A stretch of DNA of 64,000 bases from Pseudomonadota bacterium (GCA_021801025.1 JAJYYK010000002.1:1-64000), one strand, 5' to 3'. Numbered from the stretch's first letter, positions 45,179 through 54,558 are shown. Made by a program: numbers and translations. The notes: generated by a model not told the origin, from the sequence alone.

Positions 45179-45457
45179 TCATTCTTGCGATTTCAAATCC
45201 TTTCTGAGAAGCAGCTCAATCTCCTCAGTCCGGGGCAAACCTTCCACCCACAAACGCCCGCCGGCCAAGACGAATGGTTCAAGCTTGTCATCAAGTTCTG
45301 ATGGTCTCTCAATCATTGGTCGCAAACCGACAACGGGGTTGAAGCCCAAACCTCGCAACGCACAAGATAATCGTTTGTGCAATTTTTCTGCCGCGATCCC
45401 ATCCCCAAACACTTCGAATGGCATCGGAAAATCTTTATCCTGTATATTCGATGACAT
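45179..45457 (-). CDS. Small thioredoxin-fold-like protein without CxxC
   Basis: 92 residues. No family is certain. The C-terminal half (EPFVLAGGRLWVEGLPRTEEIELLL) has the same spacing as the end of the small thioredoxin 72 bases away (TPGVVIDGKVVHAGGVPSR..VEQWI), suggesting a related fold. It lacks the CxxC redox pair and keeps only one Cys (RLSCAL). It may be a diverged partner of that thioredoxin or an unrelated small protein. Confidence 0.55.
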   Translation of the reverse strand: MSSNIQDKDFPMPFEVFGDGIAAEKLHKRLSCALRGLGFNPVVGLRPMIERPSELDDKLEPFVLAGGRLWVEGLPRTEEIELLLRKDLKSQE

Positions 45458-45528
45458 TAAAACCCCATTTCCAGACTGGTGTCACGACAACGATGAATGA
45501 CATCATTAAATTCATCACAAAACAAGCT

Positions 45529-45768
45529 TTAAATTGCCGCAATCCACTGCTCGACTTGCGCACGACTGGGTACACCACCTGCGTGCACCACTTTGCCGTC
45601 AATCACGACACCAGGCGTACTCATAACACCATATCCCATAATCGATGGAATATCTTCCACCTTGTCTACCTGTGCCTGCACACCTTTTGCCGCGAGCACC
45701 TCTTCCACCAGTTTTTGCGTGGTCTTGCAATTGGCACACCCTGTACCAAGGATTTTTATTTGAGTCAT
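45529..45768 (-). CDS. Small thioredoxin-family protein (TIGR00412 type)
   Basis: 79 residues. The redox motif is GCANC (10-14), in ILGTGCANCKTTQKLVEE, followed by the cis-Pro region STPGVVIDGKVV. These 'redox-active disulfide protein 2' thioredoxins are often found with ArsP-like permeases, as here (the permease gene lies upstream at 46173). They probably pass electrons to, or carry metal or sulfur for, the permease. Cytoplasmic, as no signal peptide is present. Confidence 0.88.
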   Translation of the reverse strand: MTQIKILGTGCANCKTTQKLVEEVLAAKGVQAQVDKVEDIPSIMGYGVMSTPGVVIDGKVVHAGGVPSRAQVEQWIAAI

Positions 45769-45930
45769 GACAATTCCTTTTTGATTTAAAATGTTACAGT
45801 TAGAATCAGTAGATCCAAGTTCAAACTGCCAACAGTTCTTTGATGCAACCCATTTCTACCCCAACAAAGCAGACCCCAGACTTAAATCCGAAAAACATTT
45901 AACTGGCCATTCACACCACCTCTGCTGCCA

Positions 45931-46087
45931 GTCGGGTTCTAACCCGACACTCTGCCATGTCCTTTATACCACCGCGTCAGGCTAAAGCCTGACCTACCAA
46001 AGAAGCACCACCACCTCTGCCATAGGGTCTGGTTTTAACCCGACAAACCACCGCACCTTTTACCACCGCGTCAGGCTGAAGCCTGAC
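45931..46087. repeat. Four 18-bp hairpins in a duplicated ~95-bp unit
   Basis: Hairpins of two kinds alternate: GTCGGGTTCTAACCCGAC (45931-45948), GTCAGGCTAAAGCCTGAC (45976-45993), GTCTGGTTTTAACCCGAC (46027-46044, one mismatch) and GTCAGGCTGAAGCCTGAC (46070-46087). The sequence around them (CCACCTCTGC before, ACCACCGC and CTAC around the second kind) also repeats, so one unit has been duplicated. They fill most of the 404-base gap between the thioredoxin and permease genes and look like a REP-type dispersed element. No protein is encoded. Confidence 0.7.
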
Positions 46088-46172
46088 CTACGCAACCCGC
46101 CTACCAAAGGTGCGCTACCTGGCACACACCGAAAAATTCCACTTCCAACTGGAATCTGCAATGTTAAAACAT

Positions 46173-47222
46173 TCACATCATGGCATTGAACACAAATCCC
46201 ACCAGCACGATCCCTACCGTGACGACGCCAGCAAACAACGCAATCAACTTGGTTTTCATCACTTTTTTAAGGATCATGAATTCAGGAAAAGACAGCGCAG
46301 TCACTGACATCATAAAAGCCAGTGTGGTACCCAGCGCCGCGCCTTTACCCAATAAAGCTTGCACCACGGGAATCATGCCTGCCGCATTGGAATACATCGG
46401 CACGCCGATCAGCACTGCCAGCGGCACCGACCACCAAGCTGTTTTCCCCATGATATGCGCCATGAAGTCTTCCGGGACATAACCGTGTATCCATGCGCCC
46501 ACACCGACACCTGCGACGATGTAAGGCAACACTTTGAGCACGATGTCGCGCATATGATGCCAACCCTGTGCAAACCGTGCAGACCAATCCAGTTTGGTTT
46601 CCGTCAAGCTGACTGCAGGAATGTCATACACCCAGGGTTCCACCCAATGCACAGGGTTCATCCAGCCAATGATCCAGCCGGAAAGCATGGCAACCATCAA
46701 TCCCAACCCCATATAGATCAGAGCAATTTTCCAGCCAAACATGCCGAACAGCAGCACCAGCGCCACTTCATTCACCATCGGCGCGGACACCAAAAATGAG
46801 AAGGTCACGCCCAATGGAACCCCCGCAGTCAAAAACCCGATAAACAGGGGTACCGCAGAGCAGGAACAGAATGGCGTCACAATACCCAGGGTAGCCGCCA
46901 GGACGTTGCCCACACCTTCACGCCTGCCTGCAAGCAATGCACGCGTTTTTTCAGGGGTCACAAAAGTCTGGATCACGCCGACAACAAACACGATCAGCGT
47001 CAGCAACATCAATACCTTGGGTACTTCAAAGGCAAAAAAACTCACCGCGCTGTACAAATGGCTCTGCGGCAAAAGCGGCAGTCGATGCATGAAAACATTT
47101 GTAACCGGCTCAAGCTGTGCATAAACCAGCCCCCACACCACCACAAACAGCACTGGCACAACCCATGCCCGCCAGGCTGGCAACACAGAAACCGGATGCC
47201 CAGCTTCAGTTTTCATCGTCAT
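46173..47222 (-). CDS. ArsP/DUF318-family permease
   Basis: 349 residues with about 8-10 hydrophobic segments. The conserved block TPFCSCSAVPLFIGF (about 115-129) and a second half with GVPMYSNAAGMIPVVQALL mark the permease family PF03773, which includes methylarsenite exporters. The CSCS cysteines may bind the cargo. It probably forms a unit with the downstream small thioredoxin. Substrate could be an organic arsenical or a sulfur compound. Confidence 0.85.
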   Translation of the reverse strand: MTMKTEAGHPVSVLPAWRAWVVPVLFVVVWGLVYAQLEPVTNVFMHRLPLLPQSHLYSAVSFFAFEVPKVLMLLTLIVFVVGVIQTFVTPEKTRALLAGRREGVGNVLAATLGIVTPFCSCSAVPLFIGFLTAGVPLGVTFSFLVSAPMVNEVALVLLFGMFGWKIALIYMGLGLMVAMLSGWIIGWMNPVHWVEPWVYDIPAVSLTETKLDWSARFAQGWHHMRDIVLKVLPYIVAGVGVGAWIHGYVPEDFMAHIMGKTAWWSVPLAVLIGVPMYSNAAGMIPVVQALLGKGAALGTTLAFMMSVTALSFPEFMILKKVMKTKLIALFAGVVTVGIVLVGFVFNAMM

Positions 47223-47249
47223 GATATGCCTCCGAAATCATCTTGTTTA

Positions 47250-48245
47250 TCACCCTTTGAGCAAGGTCAATTGCGTCAGGTAAAAGGGTTCGACCGGCCC
47301 CACAGCGACCATCGCGCCCACCGGTGCCGCAGCAGCCTTGAAGCGCGTATCAAGGTGAGAATTTTCATGGTCCCAGACCGACTCCCAAATCCCGTGCATA
47401 ATGTAAGCGCGCAAGTCACCATCCGTGGTGATACACCGTAAAATTTCCGTGCTCATCGCCTTGCGGTAATGCAGGTTGTCAACGGCACCCGGCTGACCGA
47501 TCAAATTGGCATCGCTGGCGGGCTGATAAGTTTCCTGCGCCACTTTCAGCAAAGCCGGAATCGTTTGATCAAAGTTTGTAACCAGGTGTTCAGGCACAAA
47601 CACATGGTTCTCCACCGTCACCAAAGTCGGGGCCTGGTTGTCAACGGGCTGGGACAGAAAACCCAGCAGTGCATTCCGGTCGTTGTAAATACCATGGCGG
47701 TCTCCCGCCAGAATGGTTTCAAATATGCCCCGGTATACCACCATGGGTTGCTGACTTTCCCGCATTTTCCCATCCTGTTGCGTGACACCGTGCAGATGGG
47801 GCAGCACGTCAAGATCGAATACCGCGTCAGCGTTGGCGGCGCGTAACGTCTGAAGATCCGGGAAACGAACGAACAGACTGTAAAACAGCGGCAGCGTGCC
47901 GGACTGGGCGCCATCGGCGTAGGCACTGCGTAACACGCCCTTATATGACGCCGGGTAGTTCTTCACCATCGTCGAATCACCGACCATTTGTTTAAGGGTC
48001 ACGGCCAAAGCGCCTTTGCGTTGCATGGCTTTTGCAAAAGCTTGCATCCCTGTATCGAACCCCGCCTTATTGGGTTGTGCAACCCGCATTTCAGCGTAAA
48101 AAGTGACCGGCCCATCCGTTGTGGTGTTTTTTTGCAAGTCACTTGCGTGTGCTGAGTGAACGAAACCAGTTGCAGTCAACAAGCCAAGTGCGGGGATAGC
48201 ACCCAGCAACTGACGGCGAGAACTTGAAAATTGAGTGGTAGACAT
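47250..48245 (-). CDS. Tat-exported protein of unknown function
   Basis: 331 residues. The N-terminus SSRRQLLGAIPALGLL is a twin-arginine signal, with a probable cleavage site after HSAHA, so the mature protein folds in the cytoplasm and acts in the periplasm, possibly with a cofactor. The rest (AEMRVAQPNKAGFDTGMQAFAKAM; LFYSLFVRFPDLQTLRAANA) suggests repeats of a dimeric alpha-beta-barrel (ABM-like) fold, but I do not recognise a named family. It lies 27 bases upstream of the permease gene and may belong to that unit. Confidence 0.65.
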   Translation of the reverse strand: MSTTQFSSSRRQLLGAIPALGLLTATGFVHSAHASDLQKNTTTDGPVTFYAEMRVAQPNKAGFDTGMQAFAKAMQRKGALAVTLKQMVGDSTMVKNYPASYKGVLRSAYADGAQSGTLPLFYSLFVRFPDLQTLRAANADAVFDLDVLPHLHGVTQQDGKMRESQQPMVVYRGIFETILAGDRHGIYNDRNALLGFLSQPVDNQAPTLVTVENHVFVPEHLVTNFDQTIPALLKVAQETYQPASDANLIGQPGAVDNLHYRKAMSTEILRCITTDGDLRAYIMHGIWESVWDHENSHLDTRFKAAAAPVGAMVAVGPVEPFYLTQLTLLKG

Positions 48246-48361
48246 GTTAATGCGCTCCTGATAACAGACGTTTCCAGTAGGGAAGACGAAACAGGGGGCA
48301 AAAGGATGCAGGAGATGTGAAAATATTTATCCAGGCACCAAATCAAGCTTGAATATGCAGG

Positions 48362-50083
48362 TTAATTTAATTTTTGAAACAAAGCTTCCAGCTTGTCTTC
48401 ATCACTGGTTTTGAGTATTTTTTGCACCAGCGCGGTAATCTTTTGAGTGTCTGCTTGCAGCAATTGCTGTTTTACCGGAAGCAAGCTGGGTGCTTGCATG
48501 GAAAAACGGCGTAAACCCAACCCCAAGAGTAAATGAGTCAAACGAGGATCGCCCGCCATCTCGCCACACACTGAAACCGGTTTACCGAGTTTATCTGCCG
48601 CACGGATGGTTTCTGCAATCAAATACAGCACTGCAGGATGCGTCGGTTCATACAGGTATGCCACACCGTCATCTGCACGGTCGATGGCCAGCGTGTATTG
48701 AATCAAGTCATTGGTGCCAATAGAAATAAAATCCAGACGTTCGGCAAATGCGCTTGCCATCAAGGCTGCAGCAGGTACCTCTATCATCCCGCCCACCGGC
48801 ACTGCAGGATTAAACAACAATCCATCAGCCAGCAAACTGACTTTGGCCCGCTCAATGGCGGCATAGGTCAGACGCAATTCCTGCAGATTGGTGAGCATGG
48901 GGATCATGATCTTAATCTGGCCATGATATGAAGCACGCAAAATCGCGCGTAACTGTGTATGGAACATCATGGGTTCAGCCAGACACAGGCGTATCGCACG
49001 CCGCCCCAATGCCGGATTAAGGGTGTGGTCAGTCAAGTCTCCCAAAGGCTTGTCTGCACCCGCATCCAGCGTACGCACAATCACGGGCAAGCCCTTCATT
49101 GCCGTCACTACATCACGATAGGCCTCATATTGTTCGTCTTCGTTGGGCAAATCGCTGCGATTCATAAACAAAAATTCGCTGCGGAACAAGCCAATGCCCC
49201 TTGCACCGGCTTCACGTGCTGCAGCCACGTCCTGAGGCAATTCGATATTGGCCATCAACTCAATTTCCACGCCATCCAGGGTTTTCGACCGACTGCCACT
49301 TAAACGCTTAAGTTTTTGGGAATCAATGCGCCACTGATTCTGGCGCAGTTGATACTCTTCCAGCACGGCATCATCGGGATCGACCACCACCACGCCCTGT
49401 TGTCCATCAACGATGATGATTTCATTGTCACGAATCAACTCGCGTGCATTGTGCAGCGCGATCACCGACGGAATATTCAAGCTGCGGGCGAGAATCGCCG
49501 TGTGTGAAGTTGCACCACCCAAATCCGTGATAAATGAAGCAAAGCGCTGTCGCTTAAACACAACCATGTCGGCAGGCGACAAATCGTGTGCGACCAAAAT
49601 ACAATCGGTCTCGCTATTTTCTAAAGTCGGGAACCGGTCCTGATGTCCCAGCAATACCTTTTGCACCCGCTCGACCACCTGCACGACATCAGTTTTTCGC
49701 TCACGCAAATAGGCATCTTCAACCGTATCGAACTGTTCCAAAAACTGTTCCATCTGCTGGGCCAGGGCCCATTCCGCATTACACTGCTGTGCAACAATCA
49801 ATTGTTTTGGAACCTCAGACAACATGCCGTCATCCAGAATCATGCGGTGCATGTCCAGAAAGGCGGCAAGTTCGGCGGGAGCATTCGGTGGTATTTGACC
49901 ACGCAAGGTTTCCATTTCATGGCGAACGGTTGCAACAGCCTCTTCGAAACGGCGCACTTCCTTGTTCACGTCCTGAGTTGGCAAGACGCGATGCGGCACT
50001 TCAATGCGGTGATGTGATGCAAGCCGCGCCACGCCGATGGTGATACCCGGCGAGACACCCAAACCATGCAGGGTAAAACTCAC
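48362..50083 (-). CDS. ptsI: Phosphoenolpyruvate-protein phosphotransferase (PTS enzyme I)
   Basis: 573 residues. The phospho-accepting His is in GGATSHTAILARS (about 189-201), and the PEP-binding block GLFRSEFLFM and DFISIGTNDLIQYTLAIDR (about 455-473) with the catalytic Cys in VSVCGEMA are present. It transfers phosphate from PEP to HPr. It overlaps the HPr gene by 4 bases. No sugar-specific EIIBC gene is nearby, so this PTS is probably regulatory. Confidence 0.95.
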   Translation of the reverse strand: MSFTLHGLGVSPGITIGVARLASHHRIEVPHRVLPTQDVNKEVRRFEEAVATVRHEMETLRGQIPPNAPAELAAFLDMHRMILDDGMLSEVPKQLIVAQQCNAEWALAQQMEQFLEQFDTVEDAYLRERKTDVVQVVERVQKVLLGHQDRFPTLENSETDCILVAHDLSPADMVVFKRQRFASFITDLGGATSHTAILARSLNIPSVIALHNARELIRDNEIIIVDGQQGVVVVDPDDAVLEEYQLRQNQWRIDSQKLKRLSGSRSKTLDGVEIELMANIELPQDVAAAREAGARGIGLFRSEFLFMNRSDLPNEDEQYEAYRDVVTAMKGLPVIVRTLDAGADKPLGDLTDHTLNPALGRRAIRLCLAEPMMFHTQLRAILRASYHGQIKIMIPMLTNLQELRLTYAAIERAKVSLLADGLLFNPAVPVGGMIEVPAAALMASAFAERLDFISIGTNDLIQYTLAIDRADDGVAYLYEPTHPAVLYLIAETIRAADKLGKPVSVCGEMAGDPRLTHLLLGLGLRRFSMQAPSLLPVKQQLLQADTQKITALVQKILKTSDEDKLEALFQKLN

Positions 50084-50349
50084 TCGCTTTCTCCAAATTT
50101 ATCAGCAACCAAATCCGTCAGGGCACTGATGGCCGCCTCCTCATCCTCACCCTCGACTTCAATTTTCACCACACTGCCTTTGGCCGCTGCCAACATCATG
50201 ACCCCCATGATACTTTTGGCGTTGACGCGCCGAATACCCCGGCTTAACCACACCTCACTTTTAAATTGGGTGGCCAATTGGGTGAATTTCGCCGATGCCC
50301 GCGCATGCATACCCAATTTATTGATAATTTCAACATCCTGCTGTCGCAT
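50080..50349 (-). CDS. ptsH: HPr phosphocarrier protein
   Basis: 89 residues from the ATG at 50349 (GGAG 7 bases upstream), overlapping the EIIA gene by 20 bases. NKLGMHARASAKF holds His15, the EI-dependent phosphorylation site. VNAKSIMGVMMLAA contains the regulatory Ser used by HPr kinase in many betaproteobacteria. It carries phosphate from EI to the EIIA next door. Confidence 0.93.
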   Translation of the reverse strand: MRQQDVEIINKLGMHARASAKFTQLATQFKSEVWLSRGIRRVNAKSIMGVMMLAAAKGSVVKIEVEGEDEEAAISALTDLVADKFGESE

Positions 50350-50740
50350 CGCAAAGCTCCGGAGTAATATAAAAAATGCCTTCTTTTCCACCGGTGACGG
50401 CTTTGTCCAGCAACTGGGCGAGCGGTAAGTGCCGATAGGTAATGGCCCGCATCAACATAGGCAGATTCACGCCAGGAATTCCTTCAACCTCGCCGGGAGA
50501 CAATAAACGGCACATGGTATTGCAAGGTGTCGCGCCGTAAATATCGGACAATAACAACACACCTTCACCGGAATTAAGTTCCGTAATCATTGTTCTCGCA
50601 CGATCCAGCATATTAGATTGGGTCTGCGCCGTCACATCCAGCGCCAGCAAGTCTTTGGGCCGCTCCCCCAGCACATGGATTGCGCATTGGATCAAACTCT
50701 CACCCAATGTACCATGTGCAACAATCAGTATTCCAATCAT
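50330..50740 (-). CDS. Mannose-type PTS EIIA component
   Basis: 136 residues, EIIA-Man fold. His9 in ILIVAHGTLGESL is the phosphorylation site, and VLLLSDIYGATPCN is the second conserved block. In betaproteobacteria such an EIIA acts with HPr and EI without a transporter and signals PEP or carbon status. It is followed without a gap by HPr and EI. Confidence 0.92.
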   Translation of the reverse strand: MIGILIVAHGTLGESLIQCAIHVLGERPKDLLALDVTAQTQSNMLDRARTMITELNSGEGVLLLSDIYGATPCNTMCRLLSPGEVEGIPGVNLPMLMRAITYRHLPLAQLLDKAVTGGKEGIFYITPELCDATAGC

Positions 50741-50747
50741 GTCTCCA

Positions 50748-51770
50748 TTACCCTTGTGTTGGAATAAACGTTAGCCGCTCACGCAGAGACGGCGTTAAAT
50801 AAATATGCCCTTGGCCATCAATTAACATCGCCGCCTGCACCCCCATCACGGCAGCCGCTTTACGCCAGCCTGCCACACCCGCGATGAACAGCGGTTTACT
50901 GTCCACATCAGATCTCACCCCTGCATGGGGGCCGGGAGAGATCAGCACAGTAACCGATTCCACCCCCTGTACCGGCCAGCCTGTACGCGGATCAATAATA
51001 TGACAATAACGTCGACCACCCAACTCAAAATAACGCTGGTAATCCCCCGAAGTTCCTATGGCCTCACCATCCCGCAACGCCAAACTGGCAATCGCCTGCG
51101 GTTTGCGCGGATGCTGAATACCCACTCGCCACGGGTGATCGCCATGCTGCCCCAAAGCCAGAATATTCCCGCCAATATTAATCAGCGCATTGTGGATACC
51201 CATAGACCGCAAGATTTGTGCCGCCACATCCAGAGCATAACCTTTGGCATAACCGCCCAAATCAAGCCGCACAGCGGGATTCGTGCTGTACGCCTCGCCA
51301 TTGTTTATCACAATATCGCGCATTTGCGGTCGCGCTGCAAGTAATTTAGCAATAGACAGCGGATCCGGTTGATGCGGAACAAACGTATCGCTTTGAAATC
51401 CCCATAAACGAATCAAATTCCCGATAGCCGGATTAAACGAACCGCCGGAGCGTTCCGAATCGGCGGTCGCATCGACCAACATCGCAGCCAAATCAGGGGC
51501 GATTTTTACCGGGACTTCCGAACGCGCAAAGCCGTCATTCAAACTGGACAATTCACTGGGTTCCCATGCATGCAACCGGTGGTGCAACACATCAAATTCA
51601 CTCAGCACCTGCTTTGCCGCTGCTTCGGCTTTTGCACGTTTTTCACCATAGATGGAAATTTGCACCCGCGTACCGAACACATAACTTTCCTGGGTATACA
51701 AGGGAGGCTGACCACACCCTGCCAAACCCAATACGAGCACACTCACCCACAACAACCATGCTAATGGCAT
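50748..51770 (-). CDS. apbE: FAD:protein FMN transferase (ApbE), lipoprotein form
   Basis: 340 residues. A signal peptide with lipobox LGLAGC anchors it to the membrane facing the periplasm. RLDLGGYAKGYALD and INIGGNILALG (about 165-200), and the Mg2+-binding Asp near the C-terminus (the SDVDSKPLF block) are ApbE marks. It attaches FMN to Thr/Ser of redox proteins such as NqrB/C or RnfG. It overlaps gshB by 10 bases and precedes the PTS genes. No flavinylated target is evident nearby. Confidence 0.93.
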   Translation of the reverse strand: MPLAWLLWVSVLVLGLAGCGQPPLYTQESYVFGTRVQISIYGEKRAKAEAAAKQVLSEFDVLHHRLHAWEPSELSSLNDGFARSEVPVKIAPDLAAMLVDATADSERSGGSFNPAIGNLIRLWGFQSDTFVPHQPDPLSIAKLLAARPQMRDIVINNGEAYSTNPAVRLDLGGYAKGYALDVAAQILRSMGIHNALINIGGNILALGQHGDHPWRVGIQHPRKPQAIASLALRDGEAIGTSGDYQRYFELGGRRYCHIIDPRTGWPVQGVESVTVLISPGPHAGVRSDVDSKPLFIAGVAGWRKAAAVMGVQAAMLIDGQGHIYLTPSLRERLTFIPTQG

Positions 51771-52714
51771 GTTTGTTCAATCCTGTTTTCCAGCGCATCC
51801 ATGAATAGCGCTGTAAAATTAATGCCCGTTTCCCGACTTAACTCAACAAAACCAGTCGGACTGGTCACATTAATTTCTGTCAAATAATCTCCGATGACAT
51901 CCAAACCAACCAACAGCAATCCGGCAGCTTTAAGCCCAGGCCCAACCGTTTCCGCAATTTCACGGTCACGCGCCGACAATAATTGTGCCACACCTTGCCC
52001 ACCTGCCGCCAGATTGGCACGGGTTTCACCTTCAGCAGGAATCCGTGCCAAAGCGTAAGGTACTGGTTCACCATCGATCATAAAGATGCGCTTGTCACCG
52101 GCATTTATCGCCGGAATATACTTTTGCGCCATAATGGTTCGCGTTTCATTTTGAGTCAATGTTTCCAGGATGGCATTCAAATTCAAACCATCAGGCCGAA
52201 CGCGAAACACTTGCATGCCTCCCATCCCATCCAGAGGTTTCAAAATCACATCCCCCATCTCCTGAGCGAAACCACGTAACACCTCAGCATTACAACTCAC
52301 CAAAGTGGGCGCAATCAAGGTAGGGAAGCGCGCAATCGCCAGCTTTTCATTAAAGTCTCGCAGAGCGCCTGGCGCATTGAATACACGCGCACCTGCCCGT
52401 TGAGCCAAATCGAGTAATTGTGTGGCATACAGGTATTCTGTTTCAAACGGAGGGTCCTTGCGCACCAGCACCGCATCGAATTCATTCAGTGGTTGGGGGA
52501 TTTTATCCTGTATTGAATACCAGCTTTCATCGTTATCCGTCAGAATCAGCCTCGTCGCCATAGCGGATACCCGTCCTTCACGCCACATCAAGTCTGACTG
52601 GTGCATCACAAACACCTGATGCTTACGCTGCGCCGCTTCACGCATCATTGCAATACTGCTGTCCTTATACACCTTGAGTGAATCAATTTGGTCAATCAAA
52701 AAAATAAATTTCAC
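51761..52714 (-). CDS. gshB: Glutathione synthetase
   Basis: 317 residues, an ATP-grasp enzyme. KDSSIAMMREA near the start, VLVRKDPPFETEYLYATQLLD, LKPLDGMGGMQVF and GLDVIGDYLTEINVTSPTG match GshB along the whole length. It joins gamma-glutamylcysteine to glycine. It overlaps gshA by 4 bases, so both glutathione steps are made from one message. Confidence 0.97.
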   Translation of the reverse strand: MKFIFLIDQIDSLKVYKDSSIAMMREAAQRKHQVFVMHQSDLMWREGRVSAMATRLILTDNDESWYSIQDKIPQPLNEFDAVLVRKDPPFETEYLYATQLLDLAQRAGARVFNAPGALRDFNEKLAIARFPTLIAPTLVSCNAEVLRGFAQEMGDVILKPLDGMGGMQVFRVRPDGLNLNAILETLTQNETRTIMAQKYIPAINAGDKRIFMIDGEPVPYALARIPAEGETRANLAAGGQGVAQLLSARDREIAETVGPGLKAAGLLLVGLDVIGDYLTEINVTSPTGFVELSRETGINFTALFMDALENRIEQTCH

Positions 52715-53991
52715 AGGACGGGCTCCGGCATCTGTTCTAATTCCAGGGAGGCCGCCAGCATGGCCAAGCGCGCCACCACACCATAAGTGTAAAAACGATT
52801 GGGGGTAGAATCCGGATTACCGGTTTGATTGGGTGTACAACACGGTGTTTCAAACGCCAGCGGCACAAAATGCATACCGGGCGCATTCAAATTTTCATCC
52901 ACGCCACGCTCGGTATGGACGCGATAAAAACCACCAATCACAAAATGATCCAGCATATAGACCACCGGTTCCGCAACGGCGGCATTAATGCTTTCGAAGG
53001 TATAAACACCTTCCTGAATAATCAGCTCGGAAATTTGCGACCCCTCCTTGCCCACCGCCATTTTATTGCGCTGCTTGCGATTCAGGTCACGCACCTCTGC
53101 AGGATCTTTCACACTCATAATACCCATACCATAAGTGCCAGAATCCGCCTTCACAATCACAAAAGGCTGCGCATCAATCTTGTACTCCTGGTACTTGACG
53201 CGAATACGTGCCAACAGATCACTGACCTGGTCTTCCAGACAGTTTTCCCCTTGCCGCGCATGAAAATCAACTTCGCCGCAACGGGAAAAATAGGGGTTAA
53301 TCAACCAGGGGTCAATGTCTATCAGCCGGGAAAAATCTTCCGCCACCTTGTTATACGCTGCAAAATGTTGTGATTTGCGGCGCACGTACCAACCGGCTTT
53401 CAACGGGGGTAGCAGCATTTGTTCTATACCACGCAAAATTTCCGGTACACCGGCTGACAGGTCATTGTTCAGCAACACCGCGCAAGGGTCATATCCCGCC
53501 AAACCGACCCGGTTGCCACTGCGCACCACAGGCTCGAGCAATAAAGACTCTCCCCCATCCAGATCCAGTTTCATCGGCTCTGTGAGATCAGGAATCAAAC
53601 TACCGATCCGTACCTCTAATCCGGTTTTACGCAAAATACTGGCTAAACGCGATACGTTTTGTAAATAAAACAGATTGCGGGTATGATTTTCGGGAATCAA
53701 CAGGAGTTTTTGCGTATCAGGACAAATTTTTTCCACTGCAACCATCGCCGCCTGTACAGCCAGGGGGATAAAATCCGGGTTTAAATTATTGAAACCGCCC
53801 GGGAATAAATTGGTATCCACCGGGGCAAGTTTAAATCCGCTGTTACGCAAATCGACAGAGGTGTAAAACGGTGCTTTATGTTCAGTCCACTGATGACGAA
53901 ACCAATGCTCAATTCGAGCCGTGTTGTTCAAAACATGCCGCTCTAAATCCAGCAGCGGCCCAGTCAATGCGGTAGTTAAATGTGGAACCAT
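52711..53991 (-). CDS. gshA: Glutamate-cysteine ligase, Acidithiobacillus-type
   Basis: 426 residues. SVDLRNSGFKLAPVDTNLFPGGFNNL and FVIVKADSGTYGMGIMSV belong to the gshA family first known from Acidithiobacillus and found in betaproteobacteria, which differs from the enteric GshA. It makes gamma-glutamylcysteine. It begins the gshA-gshB-apbE-PTS run and is divergent from trmL. Confidence 0.93.
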   Translation of the reverse strand: MVPHLTTALTGPLLDLERHVLNNTARIEHWFRHQWTEHKAPFYTSVDLRNSGFKLAPVDTNLFPGGFNNLNPDFIPLAVQAAMVAVEKICPDTQKLLLIPENHTRNLFYLQNVSRLASILRKTGLEVRIGSLIPDLTEPMKLDLDGGESLLLEPVVRSGNRVGLAGYDPCAVLLNNDLSAGVPEILRGIEQMLLPPLKAGWYVRRKSQHFAAYNKVAEDFSRLIDIDPWLINPYFSRCGEVDFHARQGENCLEDQVSDLLARIRVKYQEYKIDAQPFVIVKADSGTYGMGIMSVKDPAEVRDLNRKQRNKMAVGKEGSQISELIIQEGVYTFESINAAVAEPVVYMLDHFVIGGFYRVHTERGVDENLNAPGMHFVPLAFETPCCTPNQTGNPDSTPNRFYTYGVVARLAMLAASLELEQMPEPVL

Positions 53992-54044
53992 GCCATTTCC
54001 CTGTTGTTAATTCATCTGTTTGTCAGTCATCGGGTTCAACCACT

Positions 54045-54509
54045 ATGTTTCACGTTATCCTTTATCAGCCAGAAATTCCTCCGAATACTGGCAACATCAT
54101 ACGCTTATGCGCGAACACCGGCTGCACACTGCACCTGATTGAACCACTGGGCTTCAAACTTGAAGACCGACAATTACGTCGTGCCGGACTAGATTACCAC
54201 GAATATGCCAAGCTCCAAATACATCCTGACTGGTCAGCCTGCTGTGATCAACTTGGCGATGCGCGTTTGTTTGCATTGACCACAAAAGGAAGCACGTCTG
54301 TAAGTGATGTTCAATTTCAGGCTGGTGATGCATTTGTATTCGGCCCGGAAACGCGTGGACTTCCGCCCGGGGTGCTTGAACAATTCCCATCCGGACAACG
54401 CATACGCCTTCCTATGTTGCCTACCAGCCGGAGCCTGAATTTATCCAACACGGTAGCGGTGGTGGTATTTGAGGCCTGGCGACAAAATGGTTTTTGGGGT
54501 GGCGGATAA
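54045..54509 (+). CDS. trmL: tRNA (cytidine/uridine(34)-2'-O)-methyltransferase
   Basis: 154 residues from the ATG at 54045, the usual TrmL length. A SPOUT methyltransferase with NTGNIIRLCANTG near the N-terminus and FGPETRGLP plus LPMLPTSRSLNLSNTVAV, which make the trefoil knot. It modifies the wobble base ribose of tRNA-Leu. The longer frame from 53982 overlaps gshA and is not used. Confidence 0.94.
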   Translation: MFHVILYQPEIPPNTGNIIRLCANTGCTLHLIEPLGFKLEDRQLRRAGLDYHEYAKLQIHPDWSACCDQLGDARLFALTTKGSTSVSDVQFQAGDAFVFGPETRGLPPGVLEQFPSGQRIRLPMLPTSRSLNLSNTVAVVVFEAWRQNGFWGGG

Positions 54510-54522
54510 TCCGAAACCGCGC

Positions 54523-54550
54523 TTGACATATTCATACCGGTTGGTATCTA
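54523..54550 (+). promoter_or_regulatory. Promoter and operator of the TetR gene
   Basis: TTGACA (54523-54528) and TATCTA (54545-54550) are spaced by 16 bases. The palindrome ATACCGGTTGGTAT (54534-54547) fills the spacer. A similar site with the same ATACC/GGTAT arms stands before the next gene (55368-55385), so the TetR protein probably binds both. Confidence 0.65.
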
Positions 54551-54558
54551 ATGTACCC

